Position numbers and translations under genes: made by a program
The notes under the pieces: model-generated
Databases searched by the model: none
What the model was told of the DNA's origin: nothing
What the model saw: the letters and a program-made list of their open reading frames with translations, nothing else
Source of the DNA: Bacillota bacterium
GTDB lineage: Bacteria > Bacillota > Bacilli > Bacillales_A > Planococcaceae
DNA length: 64,000 bases
Reading direction: 5' to 3'
NCBI GenBank assembly: GCA_023405135.1
Contig: JAEXYZ010000037.1
Span: 59,314 to 123,313, forward strand
In this document: positions 44,649 to 53,907 of the stretch, piece after piece
Numbering within the stretch: position 1 is the first letter of the stretch
How the letters are laid out: each line of letters opens with the position of its first letter

Positions 44649-45352
44649 ATAAATTAGGTACTTTATATGGATTAGGTGTTGGTCCAGGAGATCCAGAGCT
44701 TATTACAGTGAAAGCATTTCGTGTTATCCAAGAATCTCCGGTAATCGCTTACCCTAAAAAATTAAAGGGAAGTAAAAGCTACGCACATCGCATTGTGGAT
44801 GTTTATATTAATCCGCAAGAAAAAGAAATGCTCGGACTTGTTTTTCCAATGACAAAGGATGAAGAGGTGTTGTCTAGGGAATGGTCTAAATCAGTGGAAT
44901 TAGTTTATGAAAAGCTTAGTGAGGGGAAAGATGTTGCCTTTGTCACTGAAGGAGATCCTCTTTTATATAGTACCTTTATTCATATGATGAAACTGATGCA
45001 AGAAAGGTACCCTCAAGTATCCATTTTAACAGTACCAGGTATTTCATCTATTAATGGTGCCGCTTCGAAACTAAGTGTTGCATTAGCTGATGGGGATGAC
45101 CATTTAGCAATTATTCCAGCTATAGATGATTATGAAGCAATGAGAAGTGCTATAGAAAACCATGATGCAGTAGTCTTCCTTAAAGTAGCAAAGGTAATCG
45201 ATTTAATGTTGCAAGTGTTGCGAGATTTAGATTTATTACATAAAGCATCTGTTGTAACGAAAGTAACTTCAGAGGAAGAAGTTATTTGGGATGTTACGCA
45301 GTTGGATGGAGCAGATTTAGAATATTTAACTCTAATGGTGGTGCGTAAATAG
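44645..45352 (+). CDS. cbiL: Cobalt-precorrin-2 C20-methyltransferase
   Basis: 235 residues. It adds the C20 methyl, the entry step after cobalt insertion. Typical methylase motifs: LYGLGVGPGDPELITVKA at residues 8-25, FVTEGDPLLYSTF near 98, and VPGISSINGAASKL near 130. It is linked by short overlaps to cbiET before and cbiF after. Confidence 0.93.
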   Translation: MNKLGTLYGLGVGPGDPELITVKAFRVIQESPVIAYPKKLKGSKSYAHRIVDVYINPQEKEMLGLVFPMTKDEEVLSREWSKSVELVYEKLSEGKDVAFVTEGDPLLYSTFIHMMKLMQERYPQVSILTVPGISSINGAASKLSVALADGDDHLAIIPAIDDYEAMRSAIENHDAVVFLKVAKVIDLMLQVLRDLDLLHKASVVTKVTSEEEVIWDVTQLDGADLEYLTLMVVRK

Positions 45353-46137
45353 TGGATAAAATTTGGATTGTTGGAGCCGGTCCAGGAGATCCAGACTTAA
45401 TTACGGTAAAAGGGCTGGAAATTTTACAAAAAGCAGATGTAGTAATGTATACAGACTCTTTGGTTAATGAAGAGTTAATAGCAAAAGCTAGGCCAGATGC
45501 AGAGATTATTCGAACAGCTGGGATGCATCTAGAAGAAATGGTCGATATCATGGTCAATCGAGTGAAAAATGGAAAAATGATTGCTCGAATGCATACTGGA
45601 GATCCAGCAATGTATGGAGCCATTATGGAACAAGTTGCTCTTTTAAAAGAACGTGGGATTGGGTATGAAGTCATCCCCGGGGTTAGTTCTGTATTTGCAT
45701 CAGCTGCAGCCATTGGAGCAGAATTGACAATACCCGATTTAACACAAACGTTAATTTTAACTCGCGCAGAAGGACGGACACCTGTACCCGAATTTGAGAA
45801 ATTACGATTACTTGCTAGCCATCATTGTACAATTGCTCTATTTTTAAGTGCTACTTTAACGAAGAAAATCGTGAAAGAATTACAAGAGGCAGGTTGGTCA
45901 GATGATACGCCTGTTGCTGTTATTCAGCGTGCAACATGGCCTGATCAAAAAATTGTTCGCACAACATTGTGTGAACTAGATGAAGCAATGCGCATAAATG
46001 GCATTCGAAAACATGCGATGATTTTAGCGGGTTGGGCTCTCGATCCAAATATACATGAAAAAAATGAATATCGTTCCAAACTGTATGATGCAAGCTTTAC
46101 ACATAGCTTTAGAAAAGGTGTGAAAGTAAATGATTGA
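45352..46137 (+). CDS. cbiF: Cobalt-precorrin-4 C11-methyltransferase
   Basis: 261 residues, GTG start overlapping the cbiL stop. CbiF methylates C11. Motifs: WIVGAGPGDPDLITVKGLEI at the N-terminus, RMHTGDPAMYGAI near 81, VIPGVSSVFASAAAIG near 109. It overlaps cbiG by eight bases. Confidence 0.93.
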   Translation: MDKIWIVGAGPGDPDLITVKGLEILQKADVVMYTDSLVNEELIAKARPDAEIIRTAGMHLEEMVDIMVNRVKNGKMIARMHTGDPAMYGAIMEQVALLKERGIGYEVIPGVSSVFASAAAIGAELTIPDLTQTLILTRAEGRTPVPEFEKLRLLASHHCTIALFLSATLTKKIVKELQEAGWSDDTPVAVIQRATWPDQKIVRTTLCELDEAMRINGIRKHAMILAGWALDPNIHEKNEYRSKLYDASFTHSFRKGVKVND

Positions 46138-47251
46138 ATTGCAGGAAGGGTTTCTACCAGATGTCCGTGTTCGGCAACCCTATGCTATTGTAGCCATTAC
46201 AAAACATGGTGTTCAAATGGGACGTAATTTACAACAAACTTTCGCAAGTGCGGATCTTTATTATATGGGCAAGTTTTTACAAGGCGATGAGGATGAGCGT
46301 AATATTCAATTGTTTAATGGATCAGTTCGTTTATTGTTGCCAGCTCTATTTAAAAAATATAAAGGTTTGATTTTAATAATTTCCCTAGGTGCTGTTGTAA
46401 GAATGATTGCACCTATTTTAGTAGATAAAAAGAAAGACCCAGCAGTTGTAGTTATTGATGACCGTGGTGAACATGTCATTAGTGTTTTATCAGGCCATCT
46501 TGGTGGTGCAAATGTCTTAACTCACGAAATTGCAAATTTAATGGGGGCAAAAGCTGTTATTACGACTGCCTCAGACGTACAAAAGACAATTCCTGTTGAT
46601 CTATTTGGCGCACGTTTCGGCTGGGTGTGGGATAGTGAGGAGAAGCTTACACCGGTCAGTGCTTCAGTTGTTAATGAGGAGCATGTGGCGATAGTCCAAG
46701 AAACGGGTGAAAAAGATTGGTGGATGCATGATACACCAATGCCGAAAGAAATTATTATTTACCCAACAATAGAAGAAGCGATTCAAGCAAAACCTCAAGC
46801 TTCTTTAATTATTACTGATCGACTCCTACAACAAAATGAAGAAATACTTCTAGAAAATGGAGTCGTTTATCGTCCTAAATCACTTGTGCTCGGTATGGGA
46901 TGTAATCGAGGTACCTCTATTGAAGAAGTAGAATCCGTCATCGATGAAACATTATTAGAGCTGCAACTTTCCAAAAAAAGTGTGAAGGCACTTTGCACGA
47001 TTAACCTAAAAAAGGATGAATCGTGTTTTTTAGCAGTAACTGAAAAATACGGATGGGAGTTTGTAACATATACACCCGAAGAGTTAAATGAAATACCACT
47101 CCCGAATCCTTCAGAAACAGTATTTAAATTTACAGGAGCTTATGGTGTCAGTGAACCTGCAGCTATGCGCTATGCGAATACAACAGATTTATTACTGCAA
47201 AAAAAGAAAAGCGGCAACGTAACGATTACTGTAGCACGCTTAACATTTTAG
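46130..47251 (+). CDS. cbiG: Cobalt-precorrin-5A hydrolase
   Basis: 373 residues. CbiG opens the delta-lactone of cobalt-precorrin-5A, releasing acetaldehyde. The central domain has DRGEHVISVLSGHLGGAN near residue 108, and the C-terminal domain starts with LVLGMGCNRGTSIEEVE near 250, both family landmarks. It is a marker of the oxygen-independent route. Confidence 0.92.
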   Translation: MIELQEGFLPDVRVRQPYAIVAITKHGVQMGRNLQQTFASADLYYMGKFLQGDEDERNIQLFNGSVRLLLPALFKKYKGLILIISLGAVVRMIAPILVDKKKDPAVVVIDDRGEHVISVLSGHLGGANVLTHEIANLMGAKAVITTASDVQKTIPVDLFGARFGWVWDSEEKLTPVSASVVNEEHVAIVQETGEKDWWMHDTPMPKEIIIYPTIEEAIQAKPQASLIITDRLLQQNEEILLENGVVYRPKSLVLGMGCNRGTSIEEVESVIDETLLELQLSKKSVKALCTINLKKDESCFLAVTEKYGWEFVTYTPEELNEIPLPNPSETVFKFTGAYGVSEPAAMRYANTTDLLLQKKKSGNVTITVARLTF

Positions 47252-47261
47252 GAGGGAGCCA

Positions 47262-48623
47262 ATGACAACAAATCGTTTTGTTATTGCTGGTACTGGCAGT
47301 GGCGTAGGAAAAACAACTTTTACTATCGGTTTAATGTACGCCTTAAAGCAAAAAGGTCTTAAAGTACAAGGCTTTAAATGTGGGCCAGATTATATTGATC
47401 CAACTTATCATACGGCTGTAACGGGTCGTATCTCACGTAATATTGATAGTTGGATGTTAAGTCGTGAAACGGTAATTGATATTGTAAGTCGCGCTAGTCG
47501 AGATGCAGATGTTTCGATTATTGAAGGAGTCATGGGATTTTACGATGGAAAAAATCCGCTGACAGATGCCGGATCAACTGCTGAAACTAGCGTTATAACA
47601 AAAAGTCCGGTTGTGCTAATTGTCAATGCGGCAAGTATGGCAAGAAGTGTTGCGGCTGTTGTAAAAGGTTTCCAGATATTATCGGAACAACCGAATATTG
47701 TAGCGGTGATTGTTAATCAAGTAGGTAGTGTAGGTCATTTTGAACTTGTGAAAGCCGCAATCGAGCAAGAATGTACGGTGCCAGTTATTGGATATTTGAA
47801 AAAGGATCCTACATTGATGATACCGAGTCGTCATCTAGGATTGATTCCAACGATTGAGCGTGGAGAGCTGAATACATTTTTTGAAAGGCTTGGGACTCTT
47901 ATTTCGGAAACTGTTAATTTAGAACAGCTACTTGAATTAACTAAGGCACCAGTTTTAAAAGAGGTTGGGCAACTATTTAAGCAACAGGAAGATTCAGAAG
48001 TAACAATTGCAGTTGCAAAGGATCAAGCCTTTAATTTTTATTACGAGGAAAACTTAGAATTATTACGTGCTAGAGGTGTTAATCTTGTATTTTTCTCACC
48101 CCTTCAAAATGAGTCTGTTCCTGCCAATGCAGATGGTTTATATATTGGGGGAGGTTTCCCTGAGGAGTACGCCGAGCAATTGCAATTTAGCAAAAATGCA
48201 AAGGATACAATACGGAAAGCTATAAACAAAGGTCTTCCAACATTAGCGGAATGTGGAGGCTATATGTACTTAACAGAAGCAATCACTACGACATCAGGTG
48301 AACGTTATGAGATGGTAGGTGTAATACCTGGAGAGGTAGTGATGCAAAACAAGCTTGCTGCATTAGGATACCGGGAAATTACAGGGATTGGCGATAATTT
48401 TTTAATCACTAAAGATGAAAGTGCAAAAGGACATGAATTTCATTATTCAACGTATATAGGAGACCATAATACACCTGCTTATGCAACAAAGGGGCGTTTT
48501 GGTTTTAAAGAAGAGGGCTATCAAAAGGGAGGACTAGTGGCAGGTTATACACATTTTCATTTTGCCTCTAATCCGAAGCTTATTGATAATTGGATAGCAG
48601 CTTGTAAGAAGGTGAAAGTATGA
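47262..48623 (+). CDS. cbiA: Cobyrinate a,c-diamide synthase
   Basis: 453 residues. It amidates the a and c side chains with glutamine and ATP. A P-loop at GTGSGVGKTTFTIGL (near residue 10) begins the ATPase half; the glutaminase half contains LYIGGGFPEEYAEQL (near 290) and the nucleophile Cys in LAECGGYMYLTEA (near 327). AGGAGG precedes the ATG. It overlaps the dehydrogenase gene by four bases. Confidence 0.93.
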   Translation: MTTNRFVIAGTGSGVGKTTFTIGLMYALKQKGLKVQGFKCGPDYIDPTYHTAVTGRISRNIDSWMLSRETVIDIVSRASRDADVSIIEGVMGFYDGKNPLTDAGSTAETSVITKSPVVLIVNAASMARSVAAVVKGFQILSEQPNIVAVIVNQVGSVGHFELVKAAIEQECTVPVIGYLKKDPTLMIPSRHLGLIPTIERGELNTFFERLGTLISETVNLEQLLELTKAPVLKEVGQLFKQQEDSEVTIAVAKDQAFNFYYEENLELLRARGVNLVFFSPLQNESVPANADGLYIGGGFPEEYAEQLQFSKNAKDTIRKAINKGLPTLAECGGYMYLTEAITTTSGERYEMVGVIPGEVVMQNKLAALGYREITGIGDNFLITKDESAKGHEFHYSTYIGDHNTPAYATKGRFGFKEEGYQKGGLVAGYTHFHFASNPKLIDNWIAACKKVKV

Positions 48624-49261
48624 CAAACTATTTTCCAGCTTTATTAAATATTGATTATAAAAAGGTAGTGATTGTAGGTGGGGGCCATGTTGCATATCAA
48701 AAATTAAAGGCTCTTCTTCCGACAAAGGCGAATATTGTTATCGTCAGTCCTGAGATACAGGAAAATATTGTTCAATTAATAGAAAAGACTAATATCACGT
48801 GGAAACAAAAAGTTTTTGAACCGAAAGATTTAGATGACGCATCTGTGATTTTTGCTGCAACAAATAGTGAAGCAGTTAATGATGCAGTGGAGGAAGCTAC
48901 ACAACATTGGCAGCTTCTTAGCCGTGCAGACCCCCATGGTCGCATAGATTTTATTAATCCTGCGGTAGTTCGTAGAGGTGATTTTGTTGTTGCAATTTCT
49001 ACATCGGGTGCAAGTCCAACATTATCTCGAATGATTAAGGGACAACTAGAAAATCAATTTGATGATAGCTATGCACAATATGTAGATTTTTTAAAGGAAG
49101 CTCGTGAAAAGGTCAAAATGAAAATGTTAAAGAGTGCCGACCAAAAATTTGTGTTACAGCAACTAGTTAATCCACAACTTCTTGAATGGATTCAGCAAGG
49201 TGATATGGTGCGATGTCATCAATTTTTACAACAACTACTAAGTGGGGAACAAACATTATGA
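48620..49261 (+). CDS. Precorrin-2 dehydrogenase (CysG-A / YlnF type)
   Basis: 213 residues. It oxidises precorrin-2 to sirohydrochlorin with NAD, feeding CbiX and possibly siroheme synthesis. The NAD site is VVIVGGGHVAYQKLKALL (residues 16-33), and the catalytic region IDFINPAVVRRGDFVVAIST (near 113) and GASPTLSRMIKGQLE are typical of Met8/YlnF. It overlaps the next gene by an ATGA. B. megaterium has the corresponding cysG-A at this point in its operon. Confidence 0.9.
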   Translation: MTNYFPALLNIDYKKVVIVGGGHVAYQKLKALLPTKANIVIVSPEIQENIVQLIEKTNITWKQKVFEPKDLDDASVIFAATNSEAVNDAVEEATQHWQLLSRADPHGRIDFINPAVVRRGDFVVAISTSGASPTLSRMIKGQLENQFDDSYAQYVDFLKEAREKVKMKMLKSADQKFVLQQLVNPQLLEWIQQGDMVRCHQFLQQLLSGEQTL

Positions 49262-50034
49262 CAGGTAAAGTTTATATTGTCGGGGCAGGTCCAGGTGATC
49301 CAAGACTTATTACAGTATATGGGCTTGAATGTATTCAACAAGCAGATGTAATTGCTTATGATCGATTAGTAAATCCACAGTTACTAAAACATGCTAAACC
49401 TATAGCAGAGTTAGTTTATTGCGGAAAAGAACCTGGTAAGCACGGTCTTATTCAAGAAGAGATTCATAATTTACTAGTTCGAGAGGCGGCTAGTGGCAAA
49501 ACGGTTGTGCGTTTAAAAGGGGGAGATCCATTTGTTTTTGGCCGTGGTGCAGAAGAAGCTGCGATATTAGCTAAAGCTGGAATTCCATATGAAATTATAC
49601 CCGGTATAACAGCGGGGATTGCAGCACCGGCTTATGCAGGTATTCCAGTAACTCATCGGGATCATGCTACGAGCTTTGCCATCGTTACTGGACACGGACG
49701 AGAGGAAAAGGGTAACGATTTTTTAGATTGGCATGCTTTGGCAAATGGAATTGATACTATCGCCTTTTATATGAGTGTTGGCAATATCGATCATATAACT
49801 AAGCAACTAATGAAGCATGGCCGTCCTCAATCAACTCCAGTTGCAGTAATAGAATGGGGTACTACGAAAGAACAACGGACAATAACCGGAACACTTGATA
49901 CAATAGCTCTCCAAATAAAGACATCAGGTTATCAAAATCCGTCAATGATTATTGTTGGCGAGGTTGTAAAAGTACGTGAGGAAATTGCTTGGTTTGAAGA
50001 ACAATTTCAGCAACAAAGAGAGGTTTTGAAATGA
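49258..50034 (+). CDS. sumT: Uroporphyrinogen-III C-methyltransferase
   Basis: 258 residues from the ATG at 49258, which overlaps the previous stop and has GTGGGG upstream; an earlier in-frame ATG is inside the dehydrogenase gene without a site. It methylates uroporphyrinogen III twice to give precorrin-2, the branch into B12 and siroheme. Motifs: YIVGAGPGDPRLITV, RLKGGDPFVFGRGAEE (near 84), EIIPGITAGIAAPAYAGIPV (near 110). Confidence 0.94.
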   Translation: MTGKVYIVGAGPGDPRLITVYGLECIQQADVIAYDRLVNPQLLKHAKPIAELVYCGKEPGKHGLIQEEIHNLLVREAASGKTVVRLKGGDPFVFGRGAEEAAILAKAGIPYEIIPGITAGIAAPAYAGIPVTHRDHATSFAIVTGHGREEKGNDFLDWHALANGIDTIAFYMSVGNIDHITKQLMKHGRPQSTPVAVIEWGTTKEQRTITGTLDTIALQIKTSGYQNPSMIIVGEVVKVREEIAWFEEQFQQQREVLK

Positions 50035-50591
50035 GCATAATCAAGGCATTAAAGAAAAGAAGAGCTATTCGAAATTATACTGAAGAACCTGTTGAAAAGG
50101 AAAAAATAGAGCAAATTTTAAAGGCAGCAACCTACGCACCGAATGATCGCATGCGAGAGCCATGGCATTTTTACGTTTTGCAGAAAGAAGCGCTTAAACG
50201 GTATGAGCAGGTTGCAACAGAGTATTTACAAGAACGTTTTCCATCAAAGCCTAACCTTGTTGAAAGCTCCCTTAAAGTAATCCAAACAACACCAGTAGTA
50301 ATTATTGTAACAGCAGATAAGGTTGAAGGGGATGAGGCTGCTACAAAGGATAATGTTTTCGCTGTTTGTAGTGCCATCATGTCCATGTGGTTAGCAGCAG
50401 AGGAATTAGGTCTTGGTTTTGTATGGCGTACTCGCGGTGTTGGCCTAGTGCATGATCCAAGGCTCCATAACTTTATTGGTGCTCAACCAAATCAGCAAGT
50501 TGTAGGTACGATTTTTTTAGGTTATCCAGCAGAGACTCCCCCAGAAGAAAAAAAACGTACAGATTATAAAGAAAAAACGACTTGGTTATAA
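50031..50591 (+). CDS. cbiY: Nitroreductase-family flavoprotein (CbiY-like)
   Basis: 186 residues. The FMN-binding start KKRRAIRNYTEEPVEKEKI and YAPNDRMREPWHFYVL are nitroreductase features. In B. megaterium the B12 operon has the flavoprotein gene cbiY at the same place, between cysG-A and the adenosyltransferase. A role as cobalt(II) corrin reductase before adenosylation is reasonable but unproven. It lacks obvious BluB-specific features, so I do not call it the lower-ligand synthase. It overlaps sumT by four bases. Confidence 0.78.
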   Translation: MSIIKALKKRRAIRNYTEEPVEKEKIEQILKAATYAPNDRMREPWHFYVLQKEALKRYEQVATEYLQERFPSKPNLVESSLKVIQTTPVVIIVTADKVEGDEAATKDNVFAVCSAIMSMWLAAEELGLGFVWRTRGVGLVHDPRLHNFIGAQPNQQVVGTIFLGYPAETPPEEKKRTDYKEKTTWL

Positions 50592-50602
50592 GGAGATGGA
50601 CT

Positions 50603-51139
50603 ATGTCACGTAAAGGCTTATTACTCGTATATACAGGAGAGGGAAAGGGGAAAACAACTGCTGCACTAGGTTTGACATTAAGGGCTATTGGACGCGGCTT
50701 AAATGTCCGATTTATGCAATTTATTAAATCCCCCGAACGAACATATGGAGAAAAAATTGCTCTAGCTAAGTTAGGTGTTGAAACGGAGCAGCTTGGCACA
50801 GGTTTTACATGGACGAAAACACCGGAGGAGCATCGCGCAGCGTTAAAAGTTGCTTGGCAAAAGGTAAGAGAAGCTTTAGCTGATGATTCAATTGACCTAC
50901 TTGTACTAGATGAGTTGAATAACGCACTCGCTATTGATAAATTCCCAATTGATGATGTTTTACCACTAAGTGAAGTTATAGAAGCAATTAAAAAGCGCCC
51001 TACAACGATGCATTTAGTAATAACTGGAAGAGATGCGCATCCTTCTATTGTAGAACTGGCAGATTTGGTTTCAACAATTGAACCGATTAAACATTACTAT
51101 GATGAAGGAATTCCAGCGGTAAAGGGGCTTGAGTTTTAA
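50603..51139 (+). CDS. cobA: Cob(I)yrinic acid a,c-diamide adenosyltransferase
   Basis: 178 residues from the ATG at 50603 with AAGGAG upstream; the in-frame start 21 bases earlier overlaps the previous gene and lacks a site. CobA/BtuR moves the adenosyl group from ATP to cobalt. The reversed P-loop YTGEGKGKTTAALG is at residues 9-22 and the acidic DLLVLDELNNAL near 100. It is followed by cbiP with a one-base overlap. Confidence 0.93.
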   Translation: MSRKGLLLVYTGEGKGKTTAALGLTLRAIGRGLNVRFMQFIKSPERTYGEKIALAKLGVETEQLGTGFTWTKTPEEHRAALKVAWQKVREALADDSIDLLVLDELNNALAIDKFPIDDVLPLSEVIEAIKKRPTTMHLVITGRDAHPSIVELADLVSTIEPIKHYYDEGIPAVKGLEF

Positions 51140-52647
51140 TGCAAAAAGCGAAAGCAATCATGATACAAGGAACTTCTTCGGATGTTGGTAAAAGTGTAAT
51201 ATGTACAGCGCTATGTAGAATTTTTTCAAATGATGGCTACCGTGTTACACCATTTAAATCTCAAAATATGGCCTTAAATTCATATATTACGAGCGATGGC
51301 GGTGAAATTGGTCGAGCTCAAGGGGTACAGGCGGAAGCGGCTCGTATAAAAGCGAATACAGATATGAATCCAATTTTACTAAAGCCAAAGCAGGAAATGG
51401 TGTCAGAGGTTGTTGTACACGGTAAACATTACTTAGATATGGATGCTAAAACGTACCGTAATGATTTCGTTGAACAAGTAATGCCGATTGTTCGTGAATC
51501 AGTTGAACGATTACAACAAAGCTATGACATTATTATATTGGAAGGAGCTGGGAGTCCTGCAGAGATCAATTTAAAAAAGCGTGATATTGCAAATATGAGA
51601 ATGGCGCATTTAACAGACGCAGCCGTTATTTTAGTAGCGGATATTGATCGAGGAGGGGCATTTGCTTCGATTGTTGGCACATTGGCACTTTTAGATGAAG
51701 AAGAACGTAAGCGAGTTAAAGGCCTACTCATTAATAAGTTTCGTGGAATGAAGGAGCTGCTTGATGATGGTCTAACTTGGATAGAGCAGGAAACTGGGAT
51801 CCCGGTTCTAGGTGTAATCCCATATATCGATGTTCATATCGAAGCGGAAGACTCTCTCGCACTTTCCTCATTGAAATTGAAAAAACCGAAAATAGGTGAA
51901 TTTGCTGTAGATGTTGCAATGATTCGACTACCCCATATTTCAAACTTTACTGATATTGATCCGTTTTTTGAGGAACCAGAAGTTGGGGTAAGAATTGTTT
52001 CTAAAGTAGAAGAATTAGGATTACCTGATTTACTAATTATACCTGGAACAAAAAATACAATGAACGACTTAGCTTGGTTAAAGGAAAAAGGCTTTAATGT
52101 AGCAATCCAAGAAATATTTGCTCGTGGAACGAAAATTTTCGGAGTTTGCGGAGGCTATCAAATGCTTGGACAAGTGTTAATAGACGAAGAGGCGATTGAA
52201 GGAGTAGGTAGCACTGAAGAAGGCTTAAAGCTTCTACAAATCGAAACAATTTTTACACCAAATAAAAAAACGGTGCAAGTTAAAGGGAAGATAGTCGATT
52301 CAGGGTTAGCGGTAGAAGGGTACGAAATCCATTTGGGCAGAACCACAACTGTCGGTGATGCTAAGCCTTTTTTACATTTAGAGGATGGTCGAGTTGATGG
52401 AGCTGTTAGTCAAGATGGACAAGTTGTTGGAACGTATCTTCATGGCATATTCCACAATAGACTATATACAAGAACTTTAGTGAACGAGCTACGCGGAAAA
52501 AAAGGACTTCCGATGCTTTCTTTAGATGTGAAAAGTGATGCGCAAAAGCGTGAAGAAGCTTACGAATTATTGGCAAGCCATGTACGGCAACATATGGATA
52601 TGGACAAGTTATATGAAATTTTAAATGATACAGGTAAATTAACTTAA
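51139..52647 (+). CDS. cbiP: Cobyric acid synthase
   Basis: 502 residues. It amidates side chains b, d, e and g of adenosylcobyrinate diamide. P-loop-like IQGTSSDVGKSVICTAL (near residue 9), FKSQNMALNSYIT (near 38), and the glutaminase half with IIPGTKNTMNDLAWL (near 298) and the nucleophile Cys in FGVCGGYQMLG (near 336). It overlaps cobA by one base and is 18 bases before the CbiW-X gene. Confidence 0.94.
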   Translation: MQKAKAIMIQGTSSDVGKSVICTALCRIFSNDGYRVTPFKSQNMALNSYITSDGGEIGRAQGVQAEAARIKANTDMNPILLKPKQEMVSEVVVHGKHYLDMDAKTYRNDFVEQVMPIVRESVERLQQSYDIIILEGAGSPAEINLKKRDIANMRMAHLTDAAVILVADIDRGGAFASIVGTLALLDEEERKRVKGLLINKFRGMKELLDDGLTWIEQETGIPVLGVIPYIDVHIEAEDSLALSSLKLKKPKIGEFAVDVAMIRLPHISNFTDIDPFFEEPEVGVRIVSKVEELGLPDLLIIPGTKNTMNDLAWLKEKGFNVAIQEIFARGTKIFGVCGGYQMLGQVLIDEEAIEGVGSTEEGLKLLQIETIFTPNKKTVQVKGKIVDSGLAVEGYEIHLGRTTTVGDAKPFLHLEDGRVDGAVSQDGQVVGTYLHGIFHNRLYTRTLVNELRGKKGLPMLSLDVKSDAQKREEAYELLASHVRQHMDMDKLYEILNDTGKLT

Positions 52648-52665
52648 TCGAAATGGAGGGTACAA

Positions 52666-53883
52666 ATGACAACTTGGGATTTAAATGGTATGCAAAGGCA
52701 TTTATTAATTTGTAATGGTAGTACATGCATGAGAGCTGGTGCAGAAGAGGTTACGCAGACAATTCGCCAAGAAATAGCTAGGAATCATCTTGATGCAAAA
52801 ATACATACTTCAAGAACTAGATGCAACGGGCGCTGCAAAGATAAATGTATTGTTATTTCTTATCCAGATGCTACATGGTATCGGGTGCCGGATACGGAAG
52901 TAGCTAAACAATTAGTTCATGAGCAGGTTGCCTCAGAGAATGTAATTTATCGACTTGGTGAACAAGGGTTGGAGAAAAATCCAGAAAGTAAATCAGTAAA
53001 AGGTATTTCTAAAGATAAGGTAGCGAATCGAAAAAAAGGGGGGCATGAAGTGAAAAAGGCTATACTTTTTGTTGGACATGGCAGTAAATTAGAGGCAGGT
53101 AATGAAGAAGTACGAGAATTTGTAAATCGAACAACTTATATGATTGAACCAGGTATTGTAGTAGAAACTTGCTTTTTAGAGTTTGCTTCACCAAATATAG
53201 AAGAGGGCATTGAGCTTTGCATTGAAAAGGGTGCAGAGGAAATTCACGTTATTCCAATAATTTTACTAAATGCAGGCCACTCAAAACTCCATATTCCTGC
53301 TGAAATTGAACATGCAAAAGAACATTTCCCTCATATTACTTTCACGTATGGAGAAACAATTGGCATACATGATGAAATTTTTGAAATCTTAAAAACTCGA
53401 TTAATAGAGATAGGGTTTGATTCTGAAGATAAACACGAGGATACTGCAATTCTGCTTATTGCGCGCGGTAGTAGTGATCCTGAGGCAAATGGTGATTTTT
53501 ATAAAATATCTAGATTATTGTGGGAAATGCTGGATGTAAAGTCGGTAGAATGTGCTTTTATGGGTGTTACAACTCCTACAGTTGAAGAAGGCATTGAACG
53601 CTGCGTAAATCTAGGGGCTAAGCGTATTATAATGCTTCCATATTTCTTATTTACTGGTATTTTAATGGAGCGAATGAAGGGAATGCAGGAAAAAGCTGCG
53701 TTGCAATACCCTGAAATAAATATTGAAATTGCAGAGTATTTCGGCTATCATCCAAAGTTACAAAGTGTATTAGTTGAGCGGGCTGAGCAGGCAATGAATG
53801 GTACATCAAAAGGAATGAAAGTATTAGAAAATTACCGTGCATATGCAAAGGAACATGGTCACGTGCATCATCATCATCATTAA
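52666..53883 (+). CDS. cbiX: CbiW-CbiX fusion: ferredoxin-like domain plus sirohydrochlorin cobaltochelatase
   Basis: 405 residues. Residues 1-85 form a thioredoxin-like [2Fe-2S] ferredoxin domain with cysteines 16, 21, 53, 57 and 61 (LLICNGSTCMRAG; RCNGRCKDKC), corresponding to CbiW. A Lys-rich linker (107-128) leads to CbiX: FVGHGSKLEAGNEEV and LLNAGHSKLHIPAEI hold the metal-handling histidines, and a second, degenerate copy (LLIARGSSDPEANGDF) follows. CbiX inserts cobalt into sirohydrochlorin. The tail ends HGHVHHHHH, a likely metal store. A GTG at 53050 with AAAGGGGGG before it may give CbiX alone. Confidence 0.88.
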   Translation: MTTWDLNGMQRHLLICNGSTCMRAGAEEVTQTIRQEIARNHLDAKIHTSRTRCNGRCKDKCIVISYPDATWYRVPDTEVAKQLVHEQVASENVIYRLGEQGLEKNPESKSVKGISKDKVANRKKGGHEVKKAILFVGHGSKLEAGNEEVREFVNRTTYMIEPGIVVETCFLEFASPNIEEGIELCIEKGAEEIHVIPIILLNAGHSKLHIPAEIEHAKEHFPHITFTYGETIGIHDEIFEILKTRLIEIGFDSEDKHEDTAILLIARGSSDPEANGDFYKISRLLWEMLDVKSVECAFMGVTTPTVEEGIERCVNLGAKRIIMLPYFLFTGILMERMKGMQEKAALQYPEINIEIAEYFGYHPKLQSVLVERAEQAMNGTSKGMKVLENYRAYAKEHGHVHHHHH

Positions 53884-53907
53884 TTTTGGAAAAGAGGGGG
53901 CATAAAT

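Noticed and set aside
49213..49257. Longer start for sumT
   Set aside because: It would lie deep in the preceding gene without a ribosome site; the ATGA overlap at 49258 is the usual arrangement.
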